Shown one piece after another: positions 40,834-49,173 of a stretch of 64,000 nt of DNA. The DNA is taken from NCBI RefSeq assembly GCF_006442965.1, contig NZ_VFWX01000010.1:207579-271578 (forward strand), written 5' to 3'. A program made the translations under genes and the position numbers. The stretch is from Mesorhizobium sp. CU3. Its GTDB lineage: Bacteria; Pseudomonadota; Alphaproteobacteria; Rhizobiales; Rhizobiaceae. How positions within the stretch are numbered: the stretch's first letter is position 1; each line of letters begins with the position of its first letter. The notes beneath the pieces were generated by a model. The model was not told the origin of the DNA. It searched no databases and saw nothing but the letters and a program-made list of their open reading frames with translations.

Positions 40834-40958
40834 TGGCTCGGCTGGCGTTTCGTCATCTCTTGCCCTGCCGGGTATCTACACTGCAAGAGGGAGTCGGATG
40901 ATGGCGAGGCGCGCAAGCTGCTGATCTCCCCCTCGGCTATTTTGAAATGCTGGCGGGA

Positions 40959-41035
40959 CAGCGCCCCTCTCTGCCCTGCCGGGCATCTCCCCAAGAGGGG
41001 GAGATTGGATGTCGCGCAGGCTTTCCGCAATCATC
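40959..41035. repeat. CCTGCCGG/GGGGAGAT intergenic repeat copy
   Basis: About 77 bp similar to 63758-63835: GCGCCCCTCTCTGCCCTGCC, then an ATCTCC..GGGGGAGAT hairpin and GTCGCGCAGGCTTTC. It sits between the amidase start and the WD40 gene stop. Confidence 0.7.
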
Positions 41036-41039
41036 AACG

Positions 41040-42602
41040 CTATTCCGGCGCCCCCGCAAACAGCACCGTCCCATCGCCGCCAGCGGCTGGCCAGTCGCGG
41101 ATGGTGCGGTCGATGCCGCCGGTGAGAAGCGTGCCGTCGGCGGCAAATGCCACCGAGTACATCGGTCCGGTGCCGGGGTCGAACTCGGCGATCTGATCGC
41201 CGGTGTCCATGTTCCAGATGCGCGCCGTGCCGTCGAGCGAGACCGAGCCCAAGCGCTTGCCGTCAGGCGACAAAGCCAGCGCGTAGACGGTGCCGTAATG
41301 GCCGTCGAAGCGGCGCACCTCCTTGAAGCTGTCGAGGTCCCAGAGTTTTATCGAGTAATCGCCGCTGCCGGTCACCGCGTGATGGCCGTCGGCGGTAAAG
41401 ACCGCGCCATAGGCGCCCCGGTCGTGACCATGCCAGCTGCGCAGCTGTTTGCCGGCTAAGATGTCCCAGAGCTTCAACTCGCCGTCGATGCTGCCCGACA
41501 GCGCTTTGGTGCCATCTGGCGAGACGGCGACCGAGCTGATCGGCCAGTCGTGGCCGGGCAGGACATGCAAAACGGCGCCTTTCGCCAGGTCCCAGACGAC
41601 CACCGAGCCGCTGTCGTGGCCGCTGACGGCGAGCCTACCGTCGGGGCTGATCGCCAGCTTGCGGACGCCGCCGTTCTGGCCTGACGAGAAGACATGCAGA
41701 ACCGCGCCGTCGGAGAGCTGGCGCAGCACGATCTCGCCATCGTCGGCCGCGGTGAGCGCCGTCTTGCCGTCGGGCATGAACAGCGCCGTTCGCGCCATGT
41801 CCTTGTGTTCGCCGACGTTGCGGATCAGCCGTTTGCCGTCGATGTCCCATAGCTTGATCATATGGTCGGTGCTGGCGCTCATGATCTCGTGGCCGTCGGC
41901 CGACACCGCCAGCCAGACGACGGCGTCTCGATGGCCATCCGACTGCGTCGGCTGAGCCGGCGGTGCCGGTGGAGGCGGCGCCACGGTTTCCGGCGGCGTG
42001 GCGGGCGCCAGCGCTGTCTGCTGGGTCGCCGGGGCGGGCTGCTCCGACTGGGCAGGCAAAGGTGCGGCAGGCTCGGCCGGCGCGGCGGCCGGCGTTGGTT
42101 GCACCGGCTGAACGGGCGCAGGCGCTGGAGCGGGTTCGACGGGGCGCGCAGGCTTGGCGGCGGATTCCTGCGCGGGCACGGCGGGCTCGGCAAGTGGTTC
42201 AGGTGCCGTTTTCGATTCGGTGGGTTCAGGCACCGGCGCGGTGGCGACTTCCTTTGCCGGCTCGCCGGCCGACCACGCGCCGAACTGGTCGGCGAGGATG
42301 ACGATCACAGCCAGAAGAGGCAAAGCAAGTGCCGCGCGGCGCAGCCGCGGACGGCCGGCCGGCACGACCTCGGCGTCGCGTCCGAACAGCGGCGCGTAAG
42401 GGTCGTGCCTTGCGGCCGTCGGAAGCAAGCCAGCGAGAAACAGCAGCCCGGCGACGACCGATAGCCCGCCGGCGGCGCCCAATACTTCCAGGCGGGTCGT
42501 GGCGAAGGGCTTGTCGCCCGCCGCCAGAAAAATCTTGGCGAAGCAGGCGGCGCCAACGATCAGCATCGCCAGCGCCAGCAATCTGTCGGTCGATCTTTTC
42601 AT
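41040..42602 (-). CDS. membrane-anchored WD40-repeat protein
   Basis: A 520-residue protein. Three hydrophobic stretches lie within the first 125 residues (LLALAMLIVGAACFAKIFLA, GGLSVVAGLLFLAGLL, ALALPLLAVIVILADQFG). A Pro/Ala/Glu-rich linker of about 110 residues follows. Seven WD40 repeats then cover about residues 235-520 (SASTDHMIKLWD, SGSIDGELKLWD, TGSGDYSIKLWD and others), enough for one complete beta-propeller. It may be a scaffold at the membrane. Its promoter region is shared with the divergent peptide genes at 42942. The start at 42602 has GGGGGAA upstream. Confidence 0.87.
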   Translation of the reverse strand: MKRSTDRLLALAMLIVGAACFAKIFLAAGDKPFATTRLEVLGAAGGLSVVAGLLFLAGLLPTAARHDPYAPLFGRDAEVVPAGRPRLRRAALALPLLAVIVILADQFGAWSAGEPAKEVATAPVPEPTESKTAPEPLAEPAVPAQESAAKPARPVEPAPAPAPVQPVQPTPAAAPAEPAAPLPAQSEQPAPATQQTALAPATPPETVAPPPPAPPAQPTQSDGHRDAVVWLAVSADGHEIMSASTDHMIKLWDIDGKRLIRNVGEHKDMARTALFMPDGKTALTAADDGEIVLRQLSDGAVLHVFSSGQNGGVRKLAISPDGRLAVSGHDSGSVVVWDLAKGAVLHVLPGHDWPISSVAVSPDGTKALSGSIDGELKLWDILAGKQLRSWHGHDRGAYGAVFTADGHHAVTGSGDYSIKLWDLDSFKEVRRFDGHYGTVYALALSPDGKRLGSVSLDGTARIWNMDTGDQIAEFDPGTGPMYSVAFAADGTLLTGGIDRTIRDWPAAGGDGTVLFAGAPE

Positions 42603-42884
42603 CCGTTCCCCCGTCCCCCGCACCGCCGCGCGGCGCATGAAGGTCCGGCATCTTAGCCGAGCTTGCCGCAGAGGCTAAGTGCGCGGCCTCACACGCGAAA
42701 GACAAATCGGCCGCCCTGAGGGCAGAATCTGCCTGCAAGGAATATGGCGCGACTGTCCGGGGATTCTGCCAGCATCGGCACCGATATCTGACTGTAAGGC
42801 GTGTCTTTGCTGCAACGGAAGGCGATTAACTACAGCAAAACCGGCTGGTTCCCCAAGGAAAGGAGGCCTGACCGGCGGGTTCGG

Positions 42885-42913
42885 TTGACAGCAAACGCTA
42901 ATATGAGACTATC
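42885..42913 (+). promoter_or_regulatory. sigma-70-type promoter of the peptide cluster
   Basis: TTGACA (42885-42890), 17-bp spacer, ACTATC (42908-42913); start near 42920, 22 nt before the first peptide ATG. The rest of the gap 42603-42884 holds no convincing gene. Confidence 0.55.
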
Positions 42914-42941
42914 CGGGCGGGATTTTCAGGAGAGCAATGGC

Positions 42942-43043
42942 ATGAAGAAGTCCTACGAGAAGCCTGCGTTCGTCCGCAAGGGCAAGCTTTCGACGATCGT
43001 TGCCACCGCTTCGACGCCCGTCGTCCTAAACGGCGCTGGCTGA
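42942..43043 (+). CDS. RiPP-like precursor peptide 1 (33 aa)
   Basis: A 33-residue peptide. Leader residues 1-21 share MKKxYEKP with the next three genes; Tyr5, Pro8, Phe10 and Gly14 occupy the lasso-leader positions (YxxPxLxxxG), but Val replaces Thr at 20. The presumed core is residues 22-33 (TASTPVVLNGAG), without Asp, Glu, Cys or Lys. AGGAG lies 9 nt upstream, and a TTGACA promoter precedes it. First of four tandem genes. A modified peptide is inferred; no enzymes lie nearby. Confidence 0.75.
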   Translation: MKKSYEKPAFVRKGKLSTIVATASTPVVLNGAG

Positions 43044-43109
43044 GGCGCGTTGCCGGTCCGGGTCTGTGCATAGCGGACCAATGTCTTCAGGGAATTGGGG
43101 GAACTGCAG

Positions 43110-43196
43110 ATGAAGAAGGCCTACGAGAAGCCTGCTTTCGTTCGCAAAGGCAAACTTGCGGCGGTCGTGGCTATTGCGTCAAAAGTGCCGGGCTGA
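43110..43196 (+). CDS. RiPP-like precursor peptide 2 (28 aa)
   Basis: A 28-residue peptide with nearly the same leader as peptide 1 (MKKAYEKPAFVRKGKL) and a 7-residue presumed core, IASKVPG. Tyr5, Pro8 and Gly14 are kept. GGGGGAA precedes the ATG. It lies 66 bp after peptide 1. The short core makes a threaded lasso impossible, so it may be a diverging or decayed copy. Confidence 0.7.
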   Translation: MKKAYEKPAFVRKGKLAAVVAIASKVPG

Positions 43197-43268
43197 CGCG
43201 CCGCCCGAAGCAGGCGATAGACGCCCCGCTTAAAAATACGGCATCAGCTCACAATGGAAAACTTTTCT

Positions 43269-43361
43269 ATGAAGAAAACCTATGAGAAGCCGACCCTAAT
43301 CAAGAAGGACAGGCTCTCGGCTGTCACCGCCAACGGCTCGGGCTCCAAGATCCCGACCTGA
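43269..43361 (+). CDS. RiPP-like precursor peptide 3 (30 aa)
   Basis: A 30-residue peptide. The leader matches the lasso spacing fully in Tyr5, Pro8, Leu10 and Thr20, with Asp at position 14 in place of Gly. The presumed core is residues 22-30 (NGSGSKIPT). It lies 72 bp after peptide 2, with a weaker GGAAAA site. It pairs closely with peptide 4 (LIKKDRLSAVTA shared). Confidence 0.73.
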   Translation: MKKTYEKPTLIKKDRLSAVTANGSGSKIPT

Positions 43362-43402
43362 TAGCAGCGTCGTTCAACAAAACACTTACGAAGGGGCAGG
43401 CA

Positions 43403-43501
43403 ATGAAGAAGTCCTATGAGAAACCGATCCTGATCAAGAAGGATCGGCTTTCGGCCGTGACGGCTGGCAACGGCGCATCCATCGCCGCCCCGCCTCCGTG
43501 A
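43403..43501 (+). CDS. RiPP-like precursor peptide 4 (32 aa)
   Basis: A 32-residue peptide with the same leader type as peptide 3 (Tyr5, Pro8, Leu10, Asp14, Thr20) and core residues 22-32 (GNGASIAAPPP). The core starts with Gly, as lasso cores do, but has no Asp or Glu at 7-9 and ends in three Pro. The site AAGGGGCAGG lies upstream. Last of the series; a RIME-like element follows. Confidence 0.74.
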   Translation: MKKSYEKPILIKKDRLSAVTAGNGASIAAPPP

Positions 43502-43591
43502 CCCTGCTGAGCGGTACAGCGAACCGTTCCATCTCAATGTTGACGCCATTGCTAACGAAGGCTTCGGGCAAAATCACTCGGGCTGACTGTT

Positions 43592-43697
43592 GATGCATGT
43601 CGCCCGAAAGTGCGCAGCGGTTTTGGGACAACGACATGCGTCAAAACAAACACTTAAAGCGCGTCGCCTGAATCCGTTTCAACGCGACGCGCTTTAG
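43592..43697 (+). repeat. RIME-like two-palindrome intergenic element, copy B
   Basis: 106 bp starting GATGCATGTCGCCC and ending GACGCGCTTTAGCG, with the same two hairpin modules as 32154-32261 but in the opposite orientation. It lies between the peptide cluster and the SdrD-B-like gene and may end both convergent transcripts. Confidence 0.8.
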
Positions 43698-43717
43698 CGT
43701 TTTTGCTGCGACTTGCC

Positions 43718-44908
43718 TCAGAGCGCCACAACCAGATCATCCAGCACAGCCTGCCAGTAATGCTCGGTCGAGATGCGCACGCGTGTCACCGCCTTGAGCA
43801 TAGGCGCGTAATGCACCGGCGCCAGCGCCGACAGCACCACTTCGTCGATGGCGATCAGTTCCTCCCCTAAAAAACTCTCGATCAACGCCACCTCGCCTTC
43901 CGATCTCAGCCAGGCCGCGGTCAGCATCACCGAATGGAAGCCGAAGGGCGCGGCGCGGCCGAACTCGGCCGGGTGGCCACTGCTGGTATAGGCGATATGG
44001 CTGCCCGAGACATTGCCGTTGACATAGCCCTCGCTGTTCTTCGTGTGATCGCGCGACATGGCGTTGAGGTTAAGCCAGTCGAGACCTGCATGGCCCGACG
44101 GGATCTTGCATAGGCCACGCGTGGTGATGTCATCGAAGCCGATGGTGGTGAGCGAGGCCTCCATGGGCAGCGCGCCGGGCACAAGCAGACCGAGATTGAC
44201 CGGATAGGCCGACAGAGCAAGTCGCCGGTCGAGCCCGCCGCCGGTAATGACGATTTGGTCGGCATCGATGGCAAGCGGGAAGCGAAAGGCCGCGTCAGCC
44301 GGCAGCGCGCGGCTTTCGAGCACCTGGCCCTTGCTCAATATCGAGAGCGTCGCCCCTGCCGCGGCCGACATCCTGCCGCTGACCCTGCGCCCCGGCGCGA
44401 GGCCGACGGGCCTTGGCAGGCCTCCCTCCACAACAAGCCCGACCGATGTGCCCGGAGCCGCGATCAGGCGAACGGTCTGGTCCGCATTGCCGCCGGTGGG
44501 GCGCCATCCGGGCGGCACCGAGACCGAAAACCGGTAGCTGCCCGGTGCGCCGATCACCGCGCTGCGGCGTTTCGACGAGGTCGGGAAATTGGCGAAGCCG
44601 GCGGCGTTGCTTGCCGCCGCGGCCAGGAAGGCGCCGCGCTCGTCATGGAGCCGCACCACGATACCGGCCATCGGCCGGTCGCCCAGGCTGTAGGTCCCGT
44701 CGCCATCGACATCCATGTAGACGAAAGCCGAGAAATTGAGCTTGCCGGAGGTCGGCGCCCAACTGGTGCGGCGCGCATAGTCGCGGGACGGGTCGGGATT
44801 GCCGCGCGCCTTGCGCCGGCGACGCCGGTCGAGCGTTAGCGCCACGAGGGCGCCGGCGCCGGCAAGGACAAGCGCCGAAATGAGGAGGACAAGGATGATG
44901 TCAGCCAT
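43718..44908 (-). CDS. membrane-anchored protein with SdrD-B-like domain
   Basis: A 396-residue protein. An N-terminal helix (DIILVLLISALVLAGAGALVAL) is followed by an Arg-rich stop-transfer stretch. An SdrD-B-like beta domain at about 55-145 has the calcium-type motif YMDVDGDGTYSLGDRPMAGIVV. A further beta-rich region precedes a C-terminal domain from about residue 255 (TTIGFDDITTRGLCKIPSGHAGLDWLNLNAM) that I cannot assign. It resembles cell-surface or envelope proteins. It is convergent with the RiPP-like genes and separated from them by a repeat, so a functional link is only positional. Confidence 0.78.
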   Translation of the reverse strand: MADIILVLLISALVLAGAGALVALTLDRRRRRKARGNPDPSRDYARRTSWAPTSGKLNFSAFVYMDVDGDGTYSLGDRPMAGIVVRLHDERGAFLAAAASNAAGFANFPTSSKRRSAVIGAPGSYRFSVSVPPGWRPTGGNADQTVRLIAAPGTSVGLVVEGGLPRPVGLAPGRRVSGRMSAAAGATLSILSKGQVLESRALPADAAFRFPLAIDADQIVITGGGLDRRLALSAYPVNLGLLVPGALPMEASLTTIGFDDITTRGLCKIPSGHAGLDWLNLNAMSRDHTKNSEGYVNGNVSGSHIAYTSSGHPAEFGRAAPFGFHSVMLTAAWLRSEGEVALIESFLGEELIAIDEVVLSALAPVHYAPMLKAVTRVRISTEHYWQAVLDDLVVAL

Positions 44909-45053
44909 GGCTGGGGTGTGAAGGCCGAGAACAATTGTCCGCCATCATGATTTTGATCTCCCCCTTCTAATCTCCCACAGACTAGCGTTCGATGTTGATG
45001 CCGCAAGTCATTGTCAGCGAAAGGCCCGGTTGGACACCAAGTCTCCATTAACG

Positions 45054-45830
45054 TCAGACCGCCAGTTCCACCCACACCGGCGCGTGATCGCTCGCGCCAT
45101 TCCCTCCCCGAACGTCCCTATCTATCCCCGCCCCTCTGAGCTTCCGCGCCAACTTCTTCGACAACAGGATGTGGTCAAGCCTCAAGCCGGCGTCGCGCGG
45201 CCAGCGGTTGCGACGGTAGTCCCAGAAAGTGTAGAGCCGCTGCTCCTTCGGAAAGACTTTGCGCAGCGCATCCGTCCAGCCCTGCTCGATCAGCGCCGCG
45301 AAGGCGGCGCGGCTCTCAGGCTGCACCAGAGCGTTGTCGTCATAGGAGCGGGTTTCGTAGATGTCGCGCGGCTCGGGCACGATGTTGAAGTCGCCGGCCA
45401 GCGCCACCGGTACGCCGGTGTCGAGCAACTGTCCGGCATGGGCGGCGAAGCGCTCGTGCCAGGCGAGCTTGTAATCGAATTTCGGGCCGGGCCGCGGGTT
45501 GCCGTTCGGCGCATAGAGGCAGGCGACGACCACGCCGCCGACCGCCGCCTCGATATAGCGGGCCTGGCGGTCGGCCTCATCGCCGGGCAGTGTGTCGCGT
45601 GTCAACACCGGTTCGGCGCCCCTGGCCAGGATGGCGACGCCGTTCCAGGTTGGCTCGCCCTTCCAGACGGCGCCGTAGCCGGCATTGGCCAGGCGGGTCA
45701 GCGGAAATTGGGTGTCGCGCGATTTCAGCTCCTGCAGGCAAACGACATCGGGTTTTGCGCGCGCGAGCCAGGCGAGAAGGTTCTCGATACGGCTGTTGAT
45801 GTTGTTGATGTTGAAGGTGGCGAGTTTCAT
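45054..45830 (-). CDS. xthA: exodeoxyribonuclease III
   Basis: A 258-residue AP endonuclease/exonuclease III. Motifs are FNINNINSR at the start, CLQELK (metal Glu), YAPNG, ALAGDFNIVPEPRDIY, WDYRRNRWPRDAGLRLDHIL and SDHAPVW with the catalytic Asp-His pair. It repairs abasic sites and 3' blocks. Full length. It stands alone on the minus strand between two repeat-rich gaps. Confidence 0.95.
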   Translation of the reverse strand: MKLATFNINNINSRIENLLAWLARAKPDVVCLQELKSRDTQFPLTRLANAGYGAVWKGEPTWNGVAILARGAEPVLTRDTLPGDEADRQARYIEAAVGGVVVACLYAPNGNPRPGPKFDYKLAWHERFAAHAGQLLDTGVPVALAGDFNIVPEPRDIYETRSYDDNALVQPESRAAFAALIEQGWTDALRKVFPKEQRLYTFWDYRRNRWPRDAGLRLDHILLSKKLARKLRGAGIDRDVRGGNGASDHAPVWVELAV

Positions 45831-45858
45831 GTTTGGATGCCAAAAGCGCCGCTCGCTT

Positions 45859-46014
45859 CGTCATCCTCGGGCTTGACCCGAGGATCCATGCCGTGACCTT
45901 CACCGTGGAGCTCGGCGAGGCAGAATTCTGAACCGTTGCAACGCCCTAGCGTCACGGCATGGATTCTAGGGTCTGCGCGCGTCGCTTCTCTCCTTGCTTC
46001 GCCCTAGAATGACG
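45859..46014. repeat. composite 156-bp palindromic repeat
   Basis: The ends are CGTCAT (45859-45864) and ATGACG (46009-46014). Inside, ATCCATGCCGTGAC (45884-45897) pairs perfectly with 45951-45964, and a CCTCGGG..CCCGAGG hairpin opens the element. It overlaps the 3' end of the hydrolase gene and supplies its last codons and stop. Confidence 0.75.
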
Positions 46015-46660
46015 AGCCCAACGGCTGCGCCATCCTGGCCTTTATTGTCTCCGCCACCGTTTTCAGATGATCCGCGGTCGAAAACCCCGAGATCGCCTTG
46101 CGCGGCTTGAGATCATGGTCGCCGTCTTCCAGCCAGACCACCTCGATCGAGCCCGAGAGCCCGTAGGTCGCGACTTCGCCCTTGGTGCCGAACTCGTCGC
46201 GCGTGCCCTGGAAAATCAGCGTCGGCGTCTTCAGATCGATGAGATGCTTGGTCCTGAGCTGCTCCGGCTTTCCCGGCGGATGGAACGGGTAGCCGAGGCA
46301 GACGAGCCCTGCGATCTCGCCCTTGGCGAACATCTCGTCGGCCACCATCGAGGCGACGCGGCCGCCCATCGACTTGCCGCCGATGATCAGTTTTCCGGTG
46401 ACGCCCCTGGCGCGCAGGTCGGCGATGGCCTTCACATATTCCGGGTTCACCGTCTCGGCGCGTGGCGGCGGCTTGCGGTGACCGTAGCGGCGGGCGGCCA
46501 TGTAGTGGAATTCGAAGCGCGCAACCTGGAGGCCGGCGGCGGCCAAAGCCTTGGCGGTGGCGGTCATCGAGGGCGAGTCCATCGACGCGCCGGCGCCATG
46601 GGCGAGCAGAATCGTGACTGGGGCGGTGTCGTCGCCGTCGAAGAGGAAGCTAGTTGCCAT
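46004..46660 (-). CDS. alpha/beta hydrolase, KANL3/Tex30-like
   Basis: A 218-residue alpha/beta hydrolase. HGAGASMDSP is the oxyanion region, GGKSMGGRVAS the nucleophile elbow (Ser in GKSMGG), FQGTRDEFG gives the Asp and EDGDHDL the His. It belongs to the KANL3/Tex30-like (COG3571) group of small hydrolases of unknown substrate. Its last codons (GSSF-stop) lie inside the composite repeat 45859-46014. Its start overlaps the 3' end of the next gene upstream by 11 bp. Confidence 0.9.
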   Translation of the reverse strand: MATSFLFDGDDTAPVTILLAHGAGASMDSPSMTATAKALAAAGLQVARFEFHYMAARRYGHRKPPPRAETVNPEYVKAIADLRARGVTGKLIIGGKSMGGRVASMVADEMFAKGEIAGLVCLGYPFHPPGKPEQLRTKHLIDLKTPTLIFQGTRDEFGTKGEVATYGLSGSIEVVWLEDGDHDLKPRKAISGFSTADHLKTVAETIKARMAQPLGSSF

Positions 46661-47012
46661 CTGGTTGCGGCGTCCCGATATACTGATACGTGACTTTTGA
46701 GCCGTTCACTACCTTGCGCCATTGCTCCGGGTGAAGCGTGATGTGACCCGATGCAAGCGCAAGGACCGCTACACAGAACATCACGAAAGGTCGAGCAAAG
46801 CAGACGCGTTCCTTGTTGGACGCAAGATATTCGCTGGGAGTCGGCCCGAGGTCGAGAAACGGCCTCCGTCTTCCCTTGCGGATCTTCAGCCAGTTGATGT
46901 TGCTATCCACCGAGAAATCCCAGCCGCTTTTTTTATAGAACAGCAATTCTCTGATCTGGCCAATCGCCAGGAGTACGAAAAACACCGCAAATCCGATGAA
47001 TAGAAAGGCCAT
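46650..47012 (-). CDS. small membrane protein, 120 aa
   Basis: A 120-residue protein with a hydrophobic N-terminal helix (AFLFIGFAVFFVLLAIGQI) and a second helix (PFVMFCVAVLALASGHI), separated by a basic loop of about 55 residues (KIRKGRRRPFLDLGP). Not recognised. The start at 47012 has AGGAA upstream. Overlap of 11 bp with the following hydrolase suggests co-transcription. Base composition is somewhat lower in GC than its neighbours. Confidence 0.6.
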   Translation of the reverse strand: MAFLFIGFAVFFVLLAIGQIRELLFYKKSGWDFSVDSNINWLKIRKGRRRPFLDLGPTPSEYLASNKERVCFARPFVMFCVAVLALASGHITLHPEQWRKVVNGSKVTYQYIGTPQPDGN

Positions 47013-47101
47013 ATGATTCCTATCGACCCGCATCGGCATAGTAATGGGATGAAGACTCCGCGAACGCTAGGAAATCCTTTCTGTTGTGGGAAAGAAGGCG
47101 C

Positions 47102-48220
47102 TCACCCCGCCGTGCGCGCCATATGCAAATCGACGAACTGTATCCCCTTCTGCGCCAGCTGGGCCCATTCGGAGTCGGCATCGAGCTCCAGATACCGCGC
47201 CCACCACCGCCGCGCCTCGGCGAGGTTGCCGGCATCGAATTCCAGCCGCGCCAGGTTGAAGACCGGGTCGGCATAGGCCTTGTCTAGCGCGATCGCCTTC
47301 TGCAGATGGCGCCTTGCCGAGGCGACCTTGCCCTCGTCGCTCATCAAGCCGGCGAGGTTGAACCAGGCCTCGACAAAACCCGGATCGAGCTTGATCGCCC
47401 GGGCATAATCATGCGCGGCTTCCGCCACGCGGCCGGCGCCGCGCAGGCAGTTGGCGCGGTTGAAGGCGGCGATGGCGTCCCTGGGGTCGATGGCGAGGCA
47501 GCGCTGGTAGAGTGCGGCTGCATCGTCGTGGCGCCCCTGCTCCTCGCTGGCTTCCGCCTCGGCGAAGAGTTCTTCCAGCGTGTCGTCTTCCGAAGAGCCG
47601 AGGTCGAACAGCAACTGGCCGTCCAACTCACTCTTGCCCTCGTCGAGATAGATCGCGTCGGGGCGGCCGTGCTGGGAGCCGAGATTGAGCGATTTTGCCG
47701 TGAGCGAGGCGACCGGGCCGGAGCGGTGGACGGAACGCGCAATGGCGCCCCAGCTGGCGCCGCTGGCGATCAGCCCGGCATATTTTCTGGCCAGGATCAG
47801 GTCGCGGAAGGAATAGGGTTCGGCGTCATGCTCGAAGGCGTCGAACAGCGACAGCATGTCGAGATCGGCGCCGGCAAGCCTGGATTGATCGATGATCGCC
47901 TGCCTCGACAGTGAAGACGCTTCGGGCGCCTTCATCAGGCCAAGCAGGCGCAAAAATCCGTTCTCGCTGATCAGTGCCCGACCGGCTTCGCGCTCGGCTT
48001 TGGCGCGGCGCTCAAGCTCGGCATCCCCTGCCCGGCTGAGCGCCGCCTTGGCGAGCAGCGCGCGGCCGAACACAACATGCGAGGTGCGCCGCGTGACGCC
48101 GCGCCTCATCTCGGCATGGCGGCGCTCGACCTCGCGCGCGGCGAGCCGCAACGGAAAAGCGGCCAGCGCGCCGACGACGCCATAGACGGCGCCGGGAACG
48201 ATCACAGGCGCTGCGTTCAC
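47102..48220 (-). CDS. TPR-repeat protein with MerR-like region, next to ku
   Basis: A 372-residue protein. The first 20 residues are hydrophobic (VYGVVGALAAFPLRLA). Residues about 95-165 contain SENGFLRLLGLM and a MerR-like helical stretch (EPYSFRDLILARKYAGLIASG). Residues about 220-365 hold three to four TPR units (AAALYQRCLAIDPRDAIAAFNRANCLR and followers). It starts 10 bp downstream of ku and is probably co-transcribed with it. A DNA-repair link is inferred from position only. Confidence 0.8.
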   Translation of the reverse strand: MNAAPVIVPGAVYGVVGALAAFPLRLAAREVERRHAEMRRGVTRRTSHVVFGRALLAKAALSRAGDAELERRAKAEREAGRALISENGFLRLLGLMKAPEASSLSRQAIIDQSRLAGADLDMLSLFDAFEHDAEPYSFRDLILARKYAGLIASGASWGAIARSVHRSGPVASLTAKSLNLGSQHGRPDAIYLDEGKSELDGQLLFDLGSSEDDTLEELFAEAEASEEQGRHDDAAALYQRCLAIDPRDAIAAFNRANCLRGAGRVAEAAHDYARAIKLDPGFVEAWFNLAGLMSDEGKVASARRHLQKAIALDKAYADPVFNLARLEFDAGNLAEARRWWARYLELDADSEWAQLAQKGIQFVDLHMARTAG

Positions 48221-48230
48221 CCGATCTCCG

Positions 48231-49136
48231 TTACTTCTTGCTCTTGCCGACGGCCTTCAACAGGTTCGCCTTCAGCGGGTTCTCGGTCGCGCCGCCGGCG
48301 GCTGCCTTTTTTGCGGGCTTGGCCGGCGCCTCGTCCTTGGTCTTCGACTTGGCCGGCGGCTTGGCCTGCTGCGAGAGGCTCGCCTTCAGCGCATCCATCA
48401 GGTTGATGACATTGCCGCGCTCCGGTGCGGCCGCAATGATCGGCTTGTGACCTTTCAGCTTCTCGCGGATCATCGCCATCAGCGCCACTTCGTAGCGATC
48501 CTCGTAATTCTTCGGATCGAAGTGGGTTTCCTTCTGCTTGATCAGCGCTTCCGCAAGCTGCAGCATTTCGGCATCCGGCTTGCCGGCCGGGATGTTGCCG
48601 AAATATTCAGCCGTGCCGCGCACTTCGTTGGGGTTCCTCAAGGTGCAGACGAACATGCCGTTTTCGCGTGCGCCGATCGTCACGATCCGCTCGCGGCTGG
48701 ACAGCACCAGCCGCGCGATGGCGAGCTTGCCGGATTTTCGCATGGCTTCGCGCAGCACCGCGAAGGTTTCCTCGGCCATCGCGCCGTCGGGCGCCATGTA
48801 ATAGGGCGCATCCTGGTAGATGACGTCGACCTCGCCCTCGTCGACGAAGGCCTCGATGTTCATCGTGTGGTTGGATTCGATCCTGACCGCATCGAGGTCC
48901 GCATCATCGATGATGATGTACTGCTTGTCCTCGTATTCGTAGCCGCGCACCAGGTCCGAACGCTCGACCAGGCCGAGCTCGGGGTCGACCGGCTTCATGT
49001 TGATGCGGTTGTGAGTCTTCTTGTGCAACTGGTTGAACGAGATGCGCTCGCTTGCGCTGGTGGCCGGATAGAGCCGGACCGGACAGCTGACGAGGCTGAG
49101 CTTGAGGTAACCTTTCCAACTTGCCCTGGGCGCCAT
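48231..49136 (-). CDS. ku: Ku protein for non-homologous end joining
   Basis: A 301-residue bacterial Ku. The ring-forming core runs from WKGYLKLSLVSCPVRLYPATS through the NQLHKKTHNRI and YEYEDKQYIIIDDADLDAV stretches. It ends with a Lys/Ala-rich tail of about 40 residues (PAKSKTKDEAPAKPAKKAA), typical of DNA-contacting Ku C-termini. It binds double-strand ends and recruits LigD, which is encoded about 12 kb away at 61224-63722. Mesorhizobium-type genomes often carry several Ku/LigD copies. Confidence 0.95.
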   Translation of the reverse strand: MAPRASWKGYLKLSLVSCPVRLYPATSASERISFNQLHKKTHNRINMKPVDPELGLVERSDLVRGYEYEDKQYIIIDDADLDAVRIESNHTMNIEAFVDEGEVDVIYQDAPYYMAPDGAMAEETFAVLREAMRKSGKLAIARLVLSSRERIVTIGARENGMFVCTLRNPNEVRGTAEYFGNIPAGKPDAEMLQLAEALIKQKETHFDPKNYEDRYEVALMAMIREKLKGHKPIIAAAPERGNVINLMDALKASLSQQAKPPAKSKTKDEAPAKPAKKAAAGGATENPLKANLLKAVGKSKK

Positions 49137-49173
49137 GATGAACTCCTACGCGGCCACGCACTTATCTTAGCTG

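Noticed and set aside
42942..43501. Strict annotation as lasso peptide precursors
   Set aside because: The leaders fit, but the cores have no Asp or Glu at 7-9 and no lasso enzymes are nearby, so only a RiPP-like call is justified.
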